Shown: piece after piece, positions 10,201-18,730 of the stretch
Position numbering within the stretch: position 1 is the stretch's first letter
How the letters are laid out: each line of letters starts with the position of its first letter
DNA from: Streptococcus vestibularis ATCC 49124
GTDB taxonomy: Bacteria; Bacillota; Bacilli; Lactobacillales; Streptococcaceae
NCBI RefSeq assembly: GCF_000188295.1
Contig: NZ_GL831112.1
Location: 1 to 38,245 of the forward strand
Direction: 5' to 3'
Length of the DNA: 38,245 bases
The notes under the pieces: model-generated
The model's database searches: none
What the model was told of the DNA's origin: nothing
The model's input: only the letters and a program-made list of their open reading frames with translations
Position numbers and translations under genes: made by a program

Positions 10201-10874
10201 GATATGGCAACATGATCTAAATTGTTTAAAGATTTCTGACTATCGCTATCAAACTGACGAATGCCATCAATCTCGTCTCCAAAAAATTCTAAACGGTAAG
10301 GGAGTTCTGCAGTCAGTTCATAAATATCTAAAATATCGCCTCTACGACTGAACTCACCAGGTGAGAGAACCTGCTCTACCCTTTGGTATCCAATATGAGT
10401 CAGATGCTTACTGAGAGCCTCTAAATCATGTTCCTCCCCTAGTGTTAAGTCAATACGGGAGTCTTTATAAATCTCAGGATTAGGCAAATGTAACTTAGTA
10501 CCAACTAAACTCGTAACTAAGATTCCACTTGTCTCTTTATCTATTAAAAAATTAAGACTTTCGAGACGAGAATGGGTCTTTTCTGGAGAAGCGAAGATAA
10601 ACTCTGCAGCTGATACATCATCCGCAAAAAAAGAATAAACCTTATCCTCTCCTAAGATAGCTGACAAATCTCCTACTAATTGCTCAGCTTCATTTTGTGT
10701 TGAGGTAACTATAAAAATCTTAGGAACCTGATTAGAAAGTGCAGAGGCCATAACAACTGCCTTACTAGAACCAGAAAACCCCATGACCAATTGCCTACTC
10801 AATAAACTTACCTTATCACGCCACTCAAGTAATTGATGATTCTTCTCAAAAAGATCTAATAGGGTATTAGCCAT
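7287..10874 (-). CDS. mfd: transcription-repair coupling factor Mfd
   Basis: ATP-dependent translocase that removes stalled RNA polymerase and recruits UvrA to lesions. The 1195 residues show the UvrB-like N-terminal region (about 1-330), the RNA-polymerase interaction domain ([14 protein letters not shown] at about 493-506), Walker A GDVGFGKT at 641-648, [14 protein letters not shown] from 742, helicase motif [13 protein letters not shown], motif [10 protein letters not shown] (911-918), and the C-terminal TRCF domain. The last 35 residues are lysine-rich and look longer than the tail I expect for the family; this may be strain-specific. The ATG overlaps the pth stop by 8 bases. Confidence 0.97.
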   Translation of the reverse strand: MANTLLDLFEKNHQLLEWRDKVSLLSRQLVMGFSGSSKAVVMASALSNQVPKIFIVTSTQNEAEQLVGDLSAILGEDKVYSFFADDVSAAEFIFASPEKTHSRLESLNFLIDKETSGILVTSLVGTKLHLPNPEIYKDSRIDLTLGEEHDLEALSKHLTHIGYQRVEQVLSPGEFSRRGDILDIYELTAELPYRLEFFGDEIDGIRQFDSDSQKSLNNLDHVAISPADDIILTREDYQRAEKALESAVSKAEGPHKAYLEEVLSVTIDGYRHKDLRKFLSLFYDKAYTLFDYLPKGTPVFVDDFQKIVDRHGRLELEVANLLTEDLHQGKSLSYLNYFVDSFKTLRNYQPASFFSNFHKGLGNLKFDKLYQFTQYPMQEFFNQFPLLVDEIHRYTKNKATVILQVGSEKQLKSLKETLEEYDLDLPLSRFGDLISYKPQLVLGNLSNGFYFADEKLVLVTEREIFHKKVKRRARASHVSNAERLKDYNELEKGDYVVHQTHGIGQFKGIETIEIKGVHRDYLTIQYQDAATISLPVEQIESLSKYVSADGKEPKINKLNDGRFQKTKQKVSKQVEDIADDLLKLYAERSQLKGFAFSPDDDNQRDFDDDFSYAETVDQLRSIKEVKADMESDKPMDRLLVGDVGFGKTEVAMRAAFKAVNDGKQVAILVPTTVLAHQHYLNFKERFENHAVEVDELSRFRSKKEQNETIENLAKGRIDIIIGTHRLLSKDVKFSDLGLLVIDEEQRFGVKHKEKLKELKAKVDVLTLTATPIPRTLHMSMLGIRDLSIIETAPTNRYPVQTYVMETNPGLIREAILREMDRGGQIFYIYNRVETIDQKVSELHEIVPEARIGFVHGQMSEVMLENTLLDFLNGDYDVLVATTIIETGIDISNVNTLFIENADHMGLSTLYQLRGRVGRSNRIAYAYLMYRPDKVLTEVSEKRLDAIKGFTELGSGFKIAMRDLSIRGAGNILGSSQSGFIDSVGFEMYSQLLEEAINKRQGKTQVRRKGNAEFNLQIDAYLPYDYISDERQKIEIYKRIREIENQKDYQDLQDEIIDRFGEYPDQVAYLIEIGLVKACLDAAFAELVERKNDTITVRFEKSSLKFFLTQDYFEAISKTHLKAKISDNQGKVEIIFDVRNKKDYEILEELKIFGQTFMEIKKRKEKKKLKESLSKSLYTIKHPKTFLFHKSPERVD

Positions 10875-11436
10875 TATAACGCCTCATGGTATCTTCGAAA
10901 TCATTTGTTTTAAGGTAATGATTGAGGGCCGCCTCTACCTTGTCTAAAGTCAGTAAAATTGTGGAATAATCGTCTTCACTAAATTTTCCAAGGACATGAT
11001 TAACGACCGTCATTCCTTTCTGTGGGCGGCCAATACCAATTTTTATACGGTCAAATTCTTGAGTGCCAGTTTCAGCAATGATAGATTTAATACCATTATG
11101 ACCACCCGCTGAACCTTTTTGACGAAAGCGCAATTTCCCAACTTCCATATCTAAGTCATCGTAAATGACGATAAAATCCTCCATGGGAATATTGTAATAA
11201 GCTAGTAATGCTCTAACAGCTAGACCTGATAGATTCATAAAGGTTGTTGGTTTCACAAAATAAACCTTCTCACCATTTAAAAAGGTCGAAGCCACTTCAG
11301 CCTTAAAGGTCCTTTCTTCAGAAAAGGTTAATCCTAGTTCCTTAGCCATTAGGTCAATAGCCATAAAACCAACATTGTGACGTGTCTCATGGTATTTTGA
11401 ACCAGGATTTCCCAAGCCAACTACTAATTTTGTCAT
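10867..11436 (-). CDS. pth: peptidyl-tRNA hydrolase
   Basis: Releases peptides from peptidyl-tRNA that has dropped off the ribosome. The 189 residues begin with the family signature: Asn10 in GNPG and catalytic His20 in [34 protein letters not shown] and GGHNGIKSI complete the active-site and tRNA-binding elements. The length is standard. It follows ychF after 72 bases and overlaps mfd by 8 bases. The ychF-pth-mfd order is conserved in streptococci. The start has an AGGAG ribosome site at good spacing. Confidence 0.97.
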   Translation of the reverse strand: MTKLVVGLGNPGSKYHETRHNVGFMAIDLMAKELGLTFSEERTFKAEVASTFLNGEKVYFVKPTTFMNLSGLAVRALLAYYNIPMEDFIVIYDDLDMEVGKLRFRQKGSAGGHNGIKSIIAETGTQEFDRIKIGIGRPQKGMTVVNHVLGKFSEDDYSTILLTLDKVEAALNHYLKTNDFEDTMRRYNG

Positions 11437-11464
11437 TATTTCTCCTCTTTGATAAACAGCAAAA

Positions 11465-11487
11465 GGACTGAAAAATACTTTTCAGCC
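11465..11487 (-). terminator. possible attenuating hairpin between ychF and pth
   Basis: A CTGAAAA/TTTTCAG stem, extended by GG/CC across a bulge, is followed in the transcription direction by TCCTTTTG. The U-tract is short, so it may only partly terminate before pth. Confidence 0.4.
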
Positions 11488-11508
11488 TTGTGCACTATTT
11501 TTTATTTT

Positions 11509-12624
11509 CTAAACGTTGAAACGGAATTCCATGATGTCACCATCTTGGACAACATACTCTTTTCCTTCTTCTCGAAGGCGTCCAGCTTCTTTAACAGCTT
11601 TCTCAGAGCCATATTTAATCAAATCGTCATACGACATTGTTACAGCGCGGATAAATCCTTTCTCGAAGTCAGAGTGGATAATTCCAGCTGCTTGTGGAGC
11701 CTTGATCCCTCGTTTAAAGGTCCAAGCGCGGACCTCTTTTTCACCGGCAGTGAAATAAGTTCCAAGACCAAGCAAATGATATGCTGCGCGTGTTAGTTTA
11801 TCGACTCCTGACTCTGTCAAACCAAGATCTTCCAAGAACATCTCCTTATCTTCATCATCCAACTCAGAGATTTCTTCCTCAACACGAGCCGAAATAACAA
11901 CTACTTCTGCATTTTCAGTCGCTGCAAACTCACGAATTTGCTTCACATAATCAATATCATCAGGATTTGCGACCTGGTCTTCATCAACGTTAGCCACATA
12001 AAGCACTGGTTTTGTTGTCAAGAGGAAAAGTCCCTTAACAATCTTTTGTTCTTCCTCAGTAAAATCAATTGTACGGGCAGACTTACCATCTTCTAGAACG
12101 GGTTTAATCTTTTGAAGAATATTAAACTCTGCCACAGAATCTTTATCTTTTTGTGTACGAGCGATTTTTTCGACACGCGCATAACGTTTGTTAATTGATT
12201 CAAGGTCAGCCAAAATCAATTCTAGGTTGATTGTATTGATATCAGCCATCGGATCTACAAAGGCATCCTCACGCCCTTGTTCACGCATAACATTTTCATC
12301 ATCGAAAGCACGAACGACATGAACAATAGCATCTACTTCACGAATGTTCGCCAAGAACTTATTTCCAAGACCTTCACCCTTTGATGCTCCTTTTACGATA
12401 CCCGCAATATCTGTGAACTCAAAGGTAGTTGGAACTGTCTTTTTAGGTGTGATAAGTTCAGTCAATTTTGTCAAACGTTCATCTGGTACTTCAACCATAC
12501 CAACATTTGGATCAATTGTTGCGAAAGGATAGTTTGCAGCTTCCGCACCTGCTTTTGTAATTGCATTGAAAAGAGTTGATTTACCAACATTCGGCAAACC
12601 AACAATACCTGCTGTTAAAGCCAT
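11509..12624 (-). CDS. ychF: redox-regulated ATPase YchF (OLA1 family GTPase-like)
   Basis: Obg-family P-loop protein that binds ATP in preference to GTP and associates with ribosomes; linked to translation and oxidative stress. The 371 residues show G1 GLPNVGKST at 9-17, G3 DIAGIVKGASKGEGLGNKFL, the NVDE motif in place of canonical NKxD, a coiled-coil arm, and a C-terminal TGS domain (FTAGEKEVRAWTF, ending VQDGDIMEFRFNV). The length is typical. It has its own extended -10 upstream and precedes pth. Confidence 0.96.
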   Translation of the reverse strand: MALTAGIVGLPNVGKSTLFNAITKAGAEAANYPFATIDPNVGMVEVPDERLTKLTELITPKKTVPTTFEFTDIAGIVKGASKGEGLGNKFLANIREVDAIVHVVRAFDDENVMREQGREDAFVDPMADINTINLELILADLESINKRYARVEKIARTQKDKDSVAEFNILQKIKPVLEDGKSARTIDFTEEEQKIVKGLFLLTTKPVLYVANVDEDQVANPDDIDYVKQIREFAATENAEVVVISARVEEEISELDDEDKEMFLEDLGLTESGVDKLTRAAYHLLGLGTYFTAGEKEVRAWTFKRGIKAPQAAGIIHSDFEKGFIRAVTMSYDDLIKYGSEKAVKEAGRLREEGKEYVVQDGDIMEFRFNV

Positions 12625-12658
12625 TAATTTATTTCTCCATTAAAAAGTAATTTAGTTA

Positions 12659-12667
12659 ATTATAACA
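12659..12667 (-). promoter_or_regulatory. extended -10 promoter for ychF
   Basis: The minus strand has TGT-TATAAT 35 bases upstream of the ychF ATG. No clear -35 is seen at 17 bases. Confidence 0.5.
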
Positions 12668-12690
12668 CAAAAATTGTTAAAAATAGGCAA

Positions 12691-12719
12691 CTTTCCTTTG
12701 AGAATCAGAAAAAGGAAAG
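12691..12719 (-). terminator. likely terminator after the DUF951 gene
   Basis: The 9-base arms CTTTCCTTT and AAAGGAAAG (12691-12699 and 12711-12719) form a hairpin followed by TTGCCTATTTTT in the transcription direction. The remaining bases up to 12834 hold no gene that I can recognise. Confidence 0.5.
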
Positions 12720-12834
12720 CAAGGAAAAATGCTATAAGGAGGACGATTAGGGGCCCTAGATACTTTTTATTTTGCCAGAGTGTTATAGCTTTCTAATATA
12801 ATAATCTAGTAGTAAGTGACGTTCATAATAGCTG

Positions 12835-13026
12835 TTATAAAACCTTCTTAAGTTTCTTTTCGAAATCATGACGACTCATCATAACTACATGATCACAATT
12901 CGTACAACGAATCTTAATGTCAGCTCCAAGACGGGTCACTTCCCATTCGTTAGCTTTTTTTCCTGTTGCTTTGATGGTACAAGCATGTGGTTTTTTCATT
13001 TCAACTAAACTTCCAATTTGGTACAT
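12835..13026 (-). CDS. DUF951 domain-containing protein
   Basis: Small conserved Firmicutes protein of 63 residues with no known function, found next to dnaN in streptococci. It starts MYQIGSLVEMKKPHACT, contains a possible metal or nucleic-acid site with Cys16, Cys41 and Cys44 (HAC, then RCTNCDHVV), and ends basic (RHDFEKKLKKVL). The pattern resembles a small zinc-ribbon fold, but that is inference. A strong GGAGG-like ribosome site (GAGGAAG) precedes the ATG. It is separated from dnaN by the palindrome at 13044-13072. Confidence 0.9.
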   Translation of the reverse strand: MYQIGSLVEMKKPHACTIKATGKKANEWEVTRLGADIKIRCTNCDHVVMMSRHDFEKKLKKVL

Positions 13027-13043
13027 AAACTTCCTCCCTAGTA

Positions 13044-13072
13044 AAAAAGTTATCCACAGTGGATAACTTTTT
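13044..13072 (-). terminator. dnaN-DUF951 intergenic hairpin built from two DnaA boxes
   Basis: A near-perfect 29-base palindrome: 14-base arms (13044-13057, 13059-13072) around one A, flanked by A5 and T5. The left arm carries TTATCCACA (13050-13058, plus strand), a consensus DnaA box. The right arm carries a one-mismatch box in the opposite orientation. The A/T flanks suit bidirectional termination. It could therefore be a partial terminator, a DnaA-binding site, or both. Confidence 0.6.
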
Positions 13073-13077
13073 CGATT

Positions 13078-14214
13078 TTAGTTTGTTCTTACAGGTGTAA
13101 TCAATTGAATAAAATTCTCACTGTCATCTGCTGGCGTCAAAGTAAATGGACGCACTGGTGAAATGAAACGTACACGGACAGTCTCACTCTTAAGTGCTTT
13201 CAAAGCGTCTATCAAGTAAGTGGGATTAAAACTAATGACCAAATCACTTCCTGAAACGTCTTGCACATCAATATCTTCATTCACCTTTCCGACTTCAGGT
13301 GAATTAACATGAGCACTAACATTACCATTGATGATTTCGAGTTTCACCGTGCCACTTTGACTTGCATTTGAAATCAAATAGGAACGTTCCATAGCAGAAC
13401 GAAGGCTAGCTGTCTCAAACACAACCTCTGTTTCAAATGAATCCGACAAGAGACGATTAGTATCTGGATAATTTCCTTCTAGTAGACGTGTGTAAAAAGA
13501 GATTGTCTCACTACGGAATAGAATTTGATTTGCAGAGAAGAAAATTTCCAAATTTTCAATACCATCACTAAAGACTGCTGATAACTCTTTAAGTGATCGG
13601 CTTGGGATTACTACATCAAAATTATCTGAAGAATGTTCCAAAACAAGTTGACGTTGACTCATACGATGAGAATCAGTGGCAACAGCTTTAAGATCTTTGT
13701 GATTTGAAAGAACAAAGTGAACTCCAGTTAAAATTGGACGACTTTCTTGCGTGCTTGCTGCAAATGACGTTTCAGCAATGATAGATTTTAACACTTTAGT
13801 GTCCATAACTAGTGGTGTCAAGCTGTCAACTTCTTGAATACGAGGATATTGTTCAACATCCTTTCCTTTTAGAGTAATCTCTGATTTACCACTCTTTAGC
13901 AATACTTGGTATTGTTCTATTTCTTCAAATGTAAGAGTAACATCAGGTAAGCTTGAGACAACGTTGATGAAAAAGTTCGCTTCTAAAAGGATACTACCTG
14001 GTCGTGTAATTAATAGACCTGCATTTTCTTCTGAAGCAGAGATACTATTCTCTATTGAGATTTGTCCATTTGAACCTGTTAAATAGATACTATCACTAGT
14101 AACTTCGATTTTTATAGTTGATAGAATGGGAATAGCATTTTTTGAAGAAATAGCACGTCGAGTTGTATGAAGGGCTTGTAGGAAATAAGCTTTATTAATC
14201 GCAAATTGAATCAT
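13078..14214 (-). CDS. dnaN: DNA polymerase III beta subunit (sliding clamp)
   Basis: Ring-shaped processivity clamp that holds Pol III and other partners on DNA. The 378 residues match the family length and consist of three clamp repeats, starting MIQFAINKAYFLQALHTTRRAISS. Conserved pieces include KNAIPILSTIKIEV, TGSNGQISIE, ESRPILTGVHF and the C-terminal LITPVRTN next to the partner-binding pocket. An AAAGGAGC ribosome site precedes the ATG. The start is only 30 bases from the DnaA-trio tract, so the unwinding region lies in its leader. Confidence 0.98.
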   Translation of the reverse strand: MIQFAINKAYFLQALHTTRRAISSKNAIPILSTIKIEVTSDSIYLTGSNGQISIENSISASEENAGLLITRPGSILLEANFFINVVSSLPDVTLTFEEIEQYQVLLKSGKSEITLKGKDVEQYPRIQEVDSLTPLVMDTKVLKSIIAETSFAASTQESRPILTGVHFVLSNHKDLKAVATDSHRMSQRQLVLEHSSDNFDVVIPSRSLKELSAVFSDGIENLEIFFSANQILFRSETISFYTRLLEGNYPDTNRLLSDSFETEVVFETASLRSAMERSYLISNASQSGTVKLEIINGNVSAHVNSPEVGKVNEDIDVQDVSGSDLVISFNPTYLIDALKALKSETVRVRFISPVRPFTLTPADDSENFIQLITPVRTN

Positions 14215-14231
14215 GATGCTCCTTTATTTTA

Positions 14232-14280
14232 TTAGTATTATGTTAGTAGCAGTAGTAGGTCTTGTGGATATTGTGCATAA
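14232..14280 (-). other. oriC basal unwinding module: tandem DnaA boxes, spacer, DnaA-trios
   Basis: Read from dnaA towards dnaN: TTATGCACA (14280-14272, consensus) directly abutting ATATCCACA (14271-14263, one mismatch), a 4-base spacer AGAC (14262-14259), then five trios read on the plus strand as TAG, TAG, CAG, TAG, TAG (14244-14258). AT-rich DNA (14215-14243) follows. This is the arrangement described for Bacillus oriC, where boxes load a DnaA filament on to one strand through the trios. Confidence 0.8.
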
Positions 14281-14326
14281 GTATCTAAATCATAGTTTTA
14301 TCAAGATTTTAGACTTGTGCACATCT

Positions 14327-14364
14327 TGTGGAAAAGTGTGTATAATTTTTAGTAGTTATCCACA
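14327..14364. promoter_or_regulatory. further DnaA boxes in the dnaA-dnaN gap
   Basis: A consensus box TTATCCACA lies on the plus strand at 14356-14364, and TTTTCCACA (one mismatch) on the minus strand at 14327-14335. They lie immediately downstream of dnaA and in front of the unwinding module. A dnaN promoter must also lie in this gap, but I cannot place it confidently. Confidence 0.7.
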
Positions 14365-14368
14365 GGTG

Positions 14369-15733
14369 TTATTTTATCTTGTTTTTGATGGTATCAATTT
14401 CAATGCGTAAACTGTCATCTTGAGCAAGCATATTTTTGATTTTATTGTAAGCATGTAGAACAGTTGAGTGATCTCTTCCTCCAAATTCTTTTCCAATTTT
14501 TGGGAGGGAGTTATCAGTCATTTCACGCGCAAGATACATAGCAACCTGACGAGCTAAGACAATATTTTGTGTTCGCTTAGTTGCCTTAATCTCTTTAACC
14601 GTGACATTATAAAATTTCCCAACCTCACTTTGGATGTCTTCAATCGGAATGAGCGTTAACTTAGGGCCATCTATTTTACGTGCACGAATAGCTTCGGCAG
14701 CTACTTCAACTGTGATCGTATCTAACTGGCGGACATTTGCAACTAAGCTAATATCTTTCAAAGCTCCCTCTAAGTCGCGGACATTTGAGTCGAATTGGCC
14801 AGCTAAATACTCAATTGTTTCAGGTGGAAAATGGTAATCATAGTCCATAATCTTATTGGTAAGAATAGCAACTCGGGTTTCAAAGTCAGGCGGTGTAATA
14901 TTTACAGTCAAGCCCCATTTGAAGCGCGTGACAAGACGCTCTTCCATTTCATTCAATTGATCTGGATTTCGGTCGCTAGTCAAGACAATTTGTTTATTAT
15001 TATCGTGAAGGACATTGAAAGTATTGAAAAATTCCTCTTGAGTGGCTTGCGTAGACTTTTTAGCCAACGATTGTATATCATCAATTAAAAGCACGTCTAG
15101 ATGGCGGTATTTGAGCTTTAGTTCATCCATTTTATCTAAACGGATATGTAAAACAAACTCGTTAATAAAATTTTCGGCAGTTATGTATTTGATTCGTGCT
15201 TGGGGATTATCATGTAAGACCTTATTACCAATGGCATTGAGCAAGTGAGTTTTTCCGAGACCAGGTCCCCCATAAATGAATAAAGGGTTATAAGTCGCTC
15301 CTGGTGAATCAGCTACAGCTAGAGAGGCTGCTACAGACCAGCGGTTTTCATCTCCTTGAATAAAATTATCAAAGGTATACTTACTATTTAAGTCCGAGTT
15401 CAAAGTGGGAAGAGCAGGTGTTTGTTGTTCCCTTTTATTGCTGAAGTCATTGCTTGATAAAGTTGGTTTTATTTCGCTAACGAGAGCCTCGTCAAAGACA
15501 TATTCAACTTTTATTTCACTATTGTAGACTTCAAATCCAGTCATCAAAATGAAAGATTGCATGTTCTTTTCCCAGAACAGTTTCTTGACTTCTTCAAGCA
15601 GAATTGTAGCAACGTTATCTTGAATTTTGATGAGCTTGGTATCTAGGACATAATAATCAAAAGTAGCTTGTGTTAGTTCCTCTTTGGCCAGCTCTAAGAG
15701 CTTATTCCAAAAAAAATGCTCTTTTTCGGTCAT
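14369..15733 (-). CDS. dnaA: chromosomal replication initiator protein DnaA
   Basis: AAA+ initiator that binds DnaA boxes and opens oriC. The 454 residues show the N-terminal domain I (1-80), a variable linker (about 85-115), Walker A GGPGLGKT at 155-162, Walker B VLLIDDIQ at 214-221, sensor I (IVLTSDRNP), the Arg-finger region [11 protein letters not shown], and a C-terminal DNA-binding domain with the DnaA signature [15 protein letters not shown]. The length is typical. An AAGGAGA ribosome site precedes the ATG. Boxes upstream, including one about 60 bases ahead of the start, suggest autoregulation. Confidence 0.99.
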   Translation of the reverse strand: MTEKEHFFWNKLLELAKEELTQATFDYYVLDTKLIKIQDNVATILLEEVKKLFWEKNMQSFILMTGFEVYNSEIKVEYVFDEALVSEIKPTLSSNDFSNKREQQTPALPTLNSDLNSKYTFDNFIQGDENRWSVAASLAVADSPGATYNPLFIYGGPGLGKTHLLNAIGNKVLHDNPQARIKYITAENFINEFVLHIRLDKMDELKLKYRHLDVLLIDDIQSLAKKSTQATQEEFFNTFNVLHDNNKQIVLTSDRNPDQLNEMEERLVTRFKWGLTVNITPPDFETRVAILTNKIMDYDYHFPPETIEYLAGQFDSNVRDLEGALKDISLVANVRQLDTITVEVAAEAIRARKIDGPKLTLIPIEDIQSEVGKFYNVTVKEIKATKRTQNIVLARQVAMYLAREMTDNSLPKIGKEFGGRDHSTVLHAYNKIKNMLAQDDSLRIEIDTIKNKIK

Positions 15734-15973
15734 TCTATCAATTCTCCTTCTTTATTCTTGTCCTCTGATTCTATCATAAAACAAAAAAGTTTTCCACAGG
15801 TCATAAAGAGAAAAGTTTGTGAGGTTATCCACAACCACAAAAAAAATAATTCACACTGGGAATAAAAGTTATCCACAGTCTGTTGATAAAAAAAGAATCC
15901 CTCTAAAATAAAGGGAGGGATTCTTTTTCACGATGTGGATAAGTCTGATTCACCTTTTTCCACAATTAACAGC
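15734..15973. other. oriC, DnaA-box cluster between parB and dnaA
   Basis: Seven DnaA boxes allowing one mismatch: plus strand at 15790-15798 (TTTTCCACA), 15825-15833 (TTATCCACA), 15847-15855 (TAATTCACA), 15869-15877 (TTATCCACA) and 15956-15964 (TTTTCCACA); minus strand at 15881-15889 (TTATCAACA) and 15934-15942 (TTATCCACA). The gap also holds the parB terminator and the dnaA promoter. A TATGAT-like -10 is possible near 15775, but I could not assign it firmly. Confidence 0.9.
15890..15928 (-). terminator. parB terminator inside oriC
   Basis: Perfect 14-base arms (15890-15903 and 15915-15928) with A-rich and T-rich flanks form a strong, potentially bidirectional terminator between parB and dnaA. 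It insulates dnaA from upstream transcription. Confidence 0.8.
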
Positions 15974-16741
15974 CTAGATAAGCTTGTTGATAATTCTGTT
16001 AAAATCTTCTTCCGTCGAAAAGTGTATTTGAATCGTTCCCGAGTGAGTTTTGTGATAACGTAGAGTTACGGGAAGACCTAGTGATTTTTCAAGTTCTTTT
16101 TCTTTATCTTTTATATGGATATCTTTTTTAGATTTTTGTTTTCTAGGAAGTTCTTGAAGTTTTTTTTCTAGAGTACGAACAGACCATCTTTCAGCCACAA
16201 CCTGCTGAAAGATGGTTAACTGCTTTCGAGAATCCTCAATAGCTAAGAGTGCTCTAGCATGTCCCTGACTCAGACTTCCGTTTTCAATACTCGTTTGTAT
16301 CTCTCGCGGAAGTTGTAGTAGTCTAAGAGTGTTACTAATATATGGTCTAGATTTCCCCATAGCTTTAGCGAGCTCCTCGTGACTGTAAGCTAACTCATCA
16401 ATTAAATTACGATAGGCCTTTGCTTCTTCGATAGGATTGAGATTTGATCGTTGTAAATTTTCAATAATAGCTTGTTTACGACTCTCTTGATCTGTAACTT
16501 TCTTTACAACTGCAGGGATTTCTGTCATCCCTAAACGTTTACAGGCACGTAAACGTCTTTCTCCAGCAATTAGTTCATAACCAATAATGTCAGATTTTCG
16601 TACAATAATTGGTTGTATTAAACCATTTTCTGATATTGACTGACTTAGTTCTACTAACTCTTCATCGGAGAATTCTAGACGAGGTTGAAAAGGATTGGGG
16701 TAAATTTCACTAATAGGTAAAGTTTTGAGTTGTTCTGACAT
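15974..16741 (-). CDS. parB: chromosome partitioning protein ParB (Spo0J)
   Basis: CTP-dependent DNA clamp that loads at parS, spreads, and recruits condensin (SMC). The 255 residues contain the CTP-binding GERRLRA at 60-66, the ENLQRSNLNPIEEA box at 94-107, a helix-turn-helix for parS (about 115-145, AKAMGKSRPYISNTLRLLQL) and a C-terminal dimer domain. No parA gene is nearby; streptococci generally lack one. Two parS-like sites lie in this window (25251-25266 and 34096-34111). An AAAGGAA ribosome site precedes the ATG. Confidence 0.97.
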   Translation of the reverse strand: MSEQLKTLPISEIYPNPFQPRLEFSDEELVELSQSISENGLIQPIIVRKSDIIGYELIAGERRLRACKRLGMTEIPAVVKKVTDQESRKQAIIENLQRSNLNPIEEAKAYRNLIDELAYSHEELAKAMGKSRPYISNTLRLLQLPREIQTSIENGSLSQGHARALLAIEDSRKQLTIFQQVVAERWSVRTLEKKLQELPRKQKSKKDIHIKDKEKELEKSLGLPVTLRYHKTHSGTIQIHFSTEEDFNRIINKLI

Positions 16742-16757
16742 GGTGTTCCTTTCCCAA

Positions 16758-16789
16758 AAAAGACCTTTACATTATTGTAAAGGTCTTTT
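16758..16789 (-). terminator. htrA terminator
   Basis: Perfect 14-base arms with a 4-base loop and a TTTT end separate htrA from parB. parB is then transcribed by read-through or from a promoter hidden in the short gap. Confidence 0.8.
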
Positions 16790-16806
16790 GACAGATTTGT
16801 CAATGA

Positions 16807-18042
16807 TTAATCAGATAAGTCTTCTGTAGATTTTGTTAATTTAAGATCTTCAGTTTTCTTATCTTTACCACGATAGAAGGTTACCTTGATAGTATCTCCG
16901 ATACTATGGCTGTAAAGATTGGTTTGAATATCAGTTTTTGAGCTGATTTCCTTACCATCAATCTCAGTGATAACATCATTTTCTTGAAGTTTACCGTCAG
17001 CTGGCATACCTTTCTGAACACTACCGACAACAACTCCAGATTTCACCTTATCTGGTAAATCTAATTTAGAAGTTGTACTGCTAGAAAGGCTATTAAGATC
17101 GGCCATTGAGATTCCTAGGGCTGGTCGTGTAACTTTACCGTCTTTTTCCAATTGATTGATGATTTCGACAACATCGTTTGATGGAATGGCAAATCCCATA
17201 CCTTCAACGGCGCTACCAGCGACTGCTGACGTTGATGAAATTTTACTTGAGTTAATACCGATAACTTGTCCTTCGATATTGACTAAGGCACCACCTGAGT
17301 TACCAGGGTTAATGGCAGCATCTGTTTGGATAGCATTTGTTGAAACAGTTTCACCATTGTCGTTTTGCATAGTTACAGTACGGCTAAGGCTAGAAACGAT
17401 TCCCTCTGTTACTGAGTTGGCGTATTCGGTACCAAGTGGGCTACCGATAGCAATTGCCTTCTCACCTACTGTTAGAGAGTTTGAGTCTGCAAATTCCGCT
17501 ACGGTTTTAATTTTATCTGAAGAAACTTTGACAACTGCTAGGTCAGAGTAAGTATCTTTACCAACGAGTTCACCAGTAATTTTTGATCCATCTGAAAGCA
17601 TGATTTCGAGTTTTTTAGCGCCATCGACAACGTGGTTGTTGGTTACGATATAAGCCTCTTTACCATCTTTTTTATAGATGACCCCAGAACCTTCACCAGC
17701 GACTTGCAACCCATCAGAATCTTTTGATTTGTCTTGGCTAGAGTCAGAATTATCATCTCCACCAAAGATACGGCCATAGAGGTCATTTAGAGAATCTGAA
17801 GATGAACCTTCTTGATAATTGATGACAGAAACAACAGCATTTTGTACTTTCTTAACAGCCTTAGTTGTATCTGTTGTATTGCTGTAGACGGTCTTAGCCG
17901 TTTTGACTCCTGTATCTGTTGTATTGGTAAAAGATACCCCAGCTGCTGTTAGTAGGATAAAGGCACCAAGTAAACCACCTAGTAAGCCAATAACTAGCAT
18001 TGCAATTGGCGTTACTATTTTTTTCCAGTTAAATTTTTTCAC
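16807..18042 (-). CDS. htrA: HtrA/DegP-type serine protease with PDZ domain
   Basis: Membrane-anchored quality-control protease outside the cell; it affects stress tolerance, competence peptide and bacteriocin processing in streptococci. The 411 residues show a membrane anchor at about 10-34, a Ser/Gly/Asp-rich linker, the catalytic triad His137 (TNNHVVDG), Asp167 (TYSDLAVV) and Ser249 (NPGNSGGAL), and a PDZ domain at about 300-400. The start is GTG with a strong AAGGAGG ribosome site. It is next to parB and oriC in all streptococci I know of. Confidence 0.96.
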   Translation of the reverse strand: MKKFNWKKIVTPIAMLVIGLLGGLLGAFILLTAAGVSFTNTTDTGVKTAKTVYSNTTDTTKAVKKVQNAVVSVINYQEGSSSDSLNDLYGRIFGGDDNSDSSQDKSKDSDGLQVAGEGSGVIYKKDGKEAYIVTNNHVVDGAKKLEIMLSDGSKITGELVGKDTYSDLAVVKVSSDKIKTVAEFADSNSLTVGEKAIAIGSPLGTEYANSVTEGIVSSLSRTVTMQNDNGETVSTNAIQTDAAINPGNSGGALVNIEGQVIGINSSKISSTSAVAGSAVEGMGFAIPSNDVVEIINQLEKDGKVTRPALGISMADLNSLSSSTTSKLDLPDKVKSGVVVGSVQKGMPADGKLQENDVITEIDGKEISSKTDIQTNLYSHSIGDTIKVTFYRGKDKKTEDLKLTKSTEDLSD

Positions 18043-18083
18043 GTTTAGTCCTCCTTTTTGATAAACATATCAAAGTAAGCTTA

Positions 18084-18089
18084 ATTATA
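18084..18089 (-). promoter_or_regulatory. -10 element for htrA
   Basis: The minus strand has a consensus TATAAT 42 bases upstream of the GTG. An ATTAAG half-site overlaps it. A full CiaR repeat, known upstream of htrA in pneumococcus, is not evident. Confidence 0.45.
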
Positions 18090-18112
18090 TCATAAAGTGA
18101 TTTTTTTGAAAG

Positions 18113-18219
18113 TTTTCCACAATCTGTGGAAAAGTAGATGATAGGCTATTCTAGATGGAATAAATAGGGGATATGAAATATGAAAAGGTGTGGATAAGGT
18201 GTTAAAAGATTGTGGATAT
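18113..18219. promoter_or_regulatory. DnaA-box cluster between htrA and rlmH
   Basis: Four boxes: TTTTCCACA on the plus strand (18113-18121), and on the minus strand TTTTCCACA (18125-18133), TTATCCACA (18189-18197, consensus) and ATATCCACA (18211-18219). The first two face each other as an inverted pair. The last falls just upstream of the rlmH -10. Confidence 0.7.
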
Positions 18220-18220
18220 G

Positions 18221-18229
18221 TGCTATAAT
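18221..18229 (+). promoter_or_regulatory. extended -10 promoter of rlmH, likely leaderless
   Basis: TGC-TATAAT ends at 18229 and the rlmH ATG begins at 18236. A start point about 7 bases after the -10 would fall on the A of the ATG. No Shine-Dalgarno is seen between them. Confidence 0.6.
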
Positions 18230-18235
18230 GAAGCT

Positions 18236-18715
18236 ATGAAAGTTAAATTGATTACCGTTGGAAAATTGAAAGAAAAATATTTGAAAGATGGCATTGCAGA
18301 GTATATCAAACGGCTAGGACGCTTCACAAAATTTGAGTCTATAGAGTTGATTGATGAGAAGACGCCTGATAATGCAAGCGAAGCTGAAAATAAAGCTATC
18401 TTAGACAAAGAAGGACAGCGTATTTTGGCTAAGGTAGGTGACCGTGATTATGTCATTGCCTTAGCAATTGAGGGAAAGCAATTTCCCTCAGAACAGTTTG
18501 CCAAAGAGTTAGAGCAAGCGACCCTTAGAGGCTATTCAGATATTACTTTTATTATAGGGGGGAGTCTGGGGCTATCCCCTAAAGTGAAAAAGAGGGCTAA
18601 TCAATTGATGAGTTTTGGTCTCTTGACTTTTCCTCATCAGCTTATGCGCCTTGTATTAGTGGAACAAATTTATCGCGCATTCATGATTCGGCAAGGAAGT
18701 CCTTATCATAAGTAG
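18236..18715 (+). CDS. rlmH: 23S rRNA (pseudouridine-1915-N3)-methyltransferase RlmH
   Basis: SPOUT methyltransferase that modifies pseudouridine 1915 in helix 69 of 23S rRNA on the 70S ribosome. From the ATG at 18236 it has the standard 159 residues, starting [24 protein letters not shown] eight codons earlier would add MDMCYNEA, which the family lacks. The SAM-binding knot is visible as [11 protein letters not shown], followed by [20 protein letters not shown] and the C-terminal GSPYHK. It is divergent from htrA. Confidence 0.96.
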   Translation: MKVKLITVGKLKEKYLKDGIAEYIKRLGRFTKFESIELIDEKTPDNASEAENKAILDKEGQRILAKVGDRDYVIALAIEGKQFPSEQFAKELEQATLRGYSDITFIIGGSLGLSPKVKKRANQLMSFGLLTFPHQLMRLVLVEQIYRAFMIRQGSPYHK

Positions 18716-18730
18716 AAAAAGGAAATCAAC

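Noticed and set aside
18043..18112. CiaR direct repeat upstream of htrA
   Set aside because: Only one ATTAAG-like half-site is visible; the second half at the expected spacing is TTTGAT.
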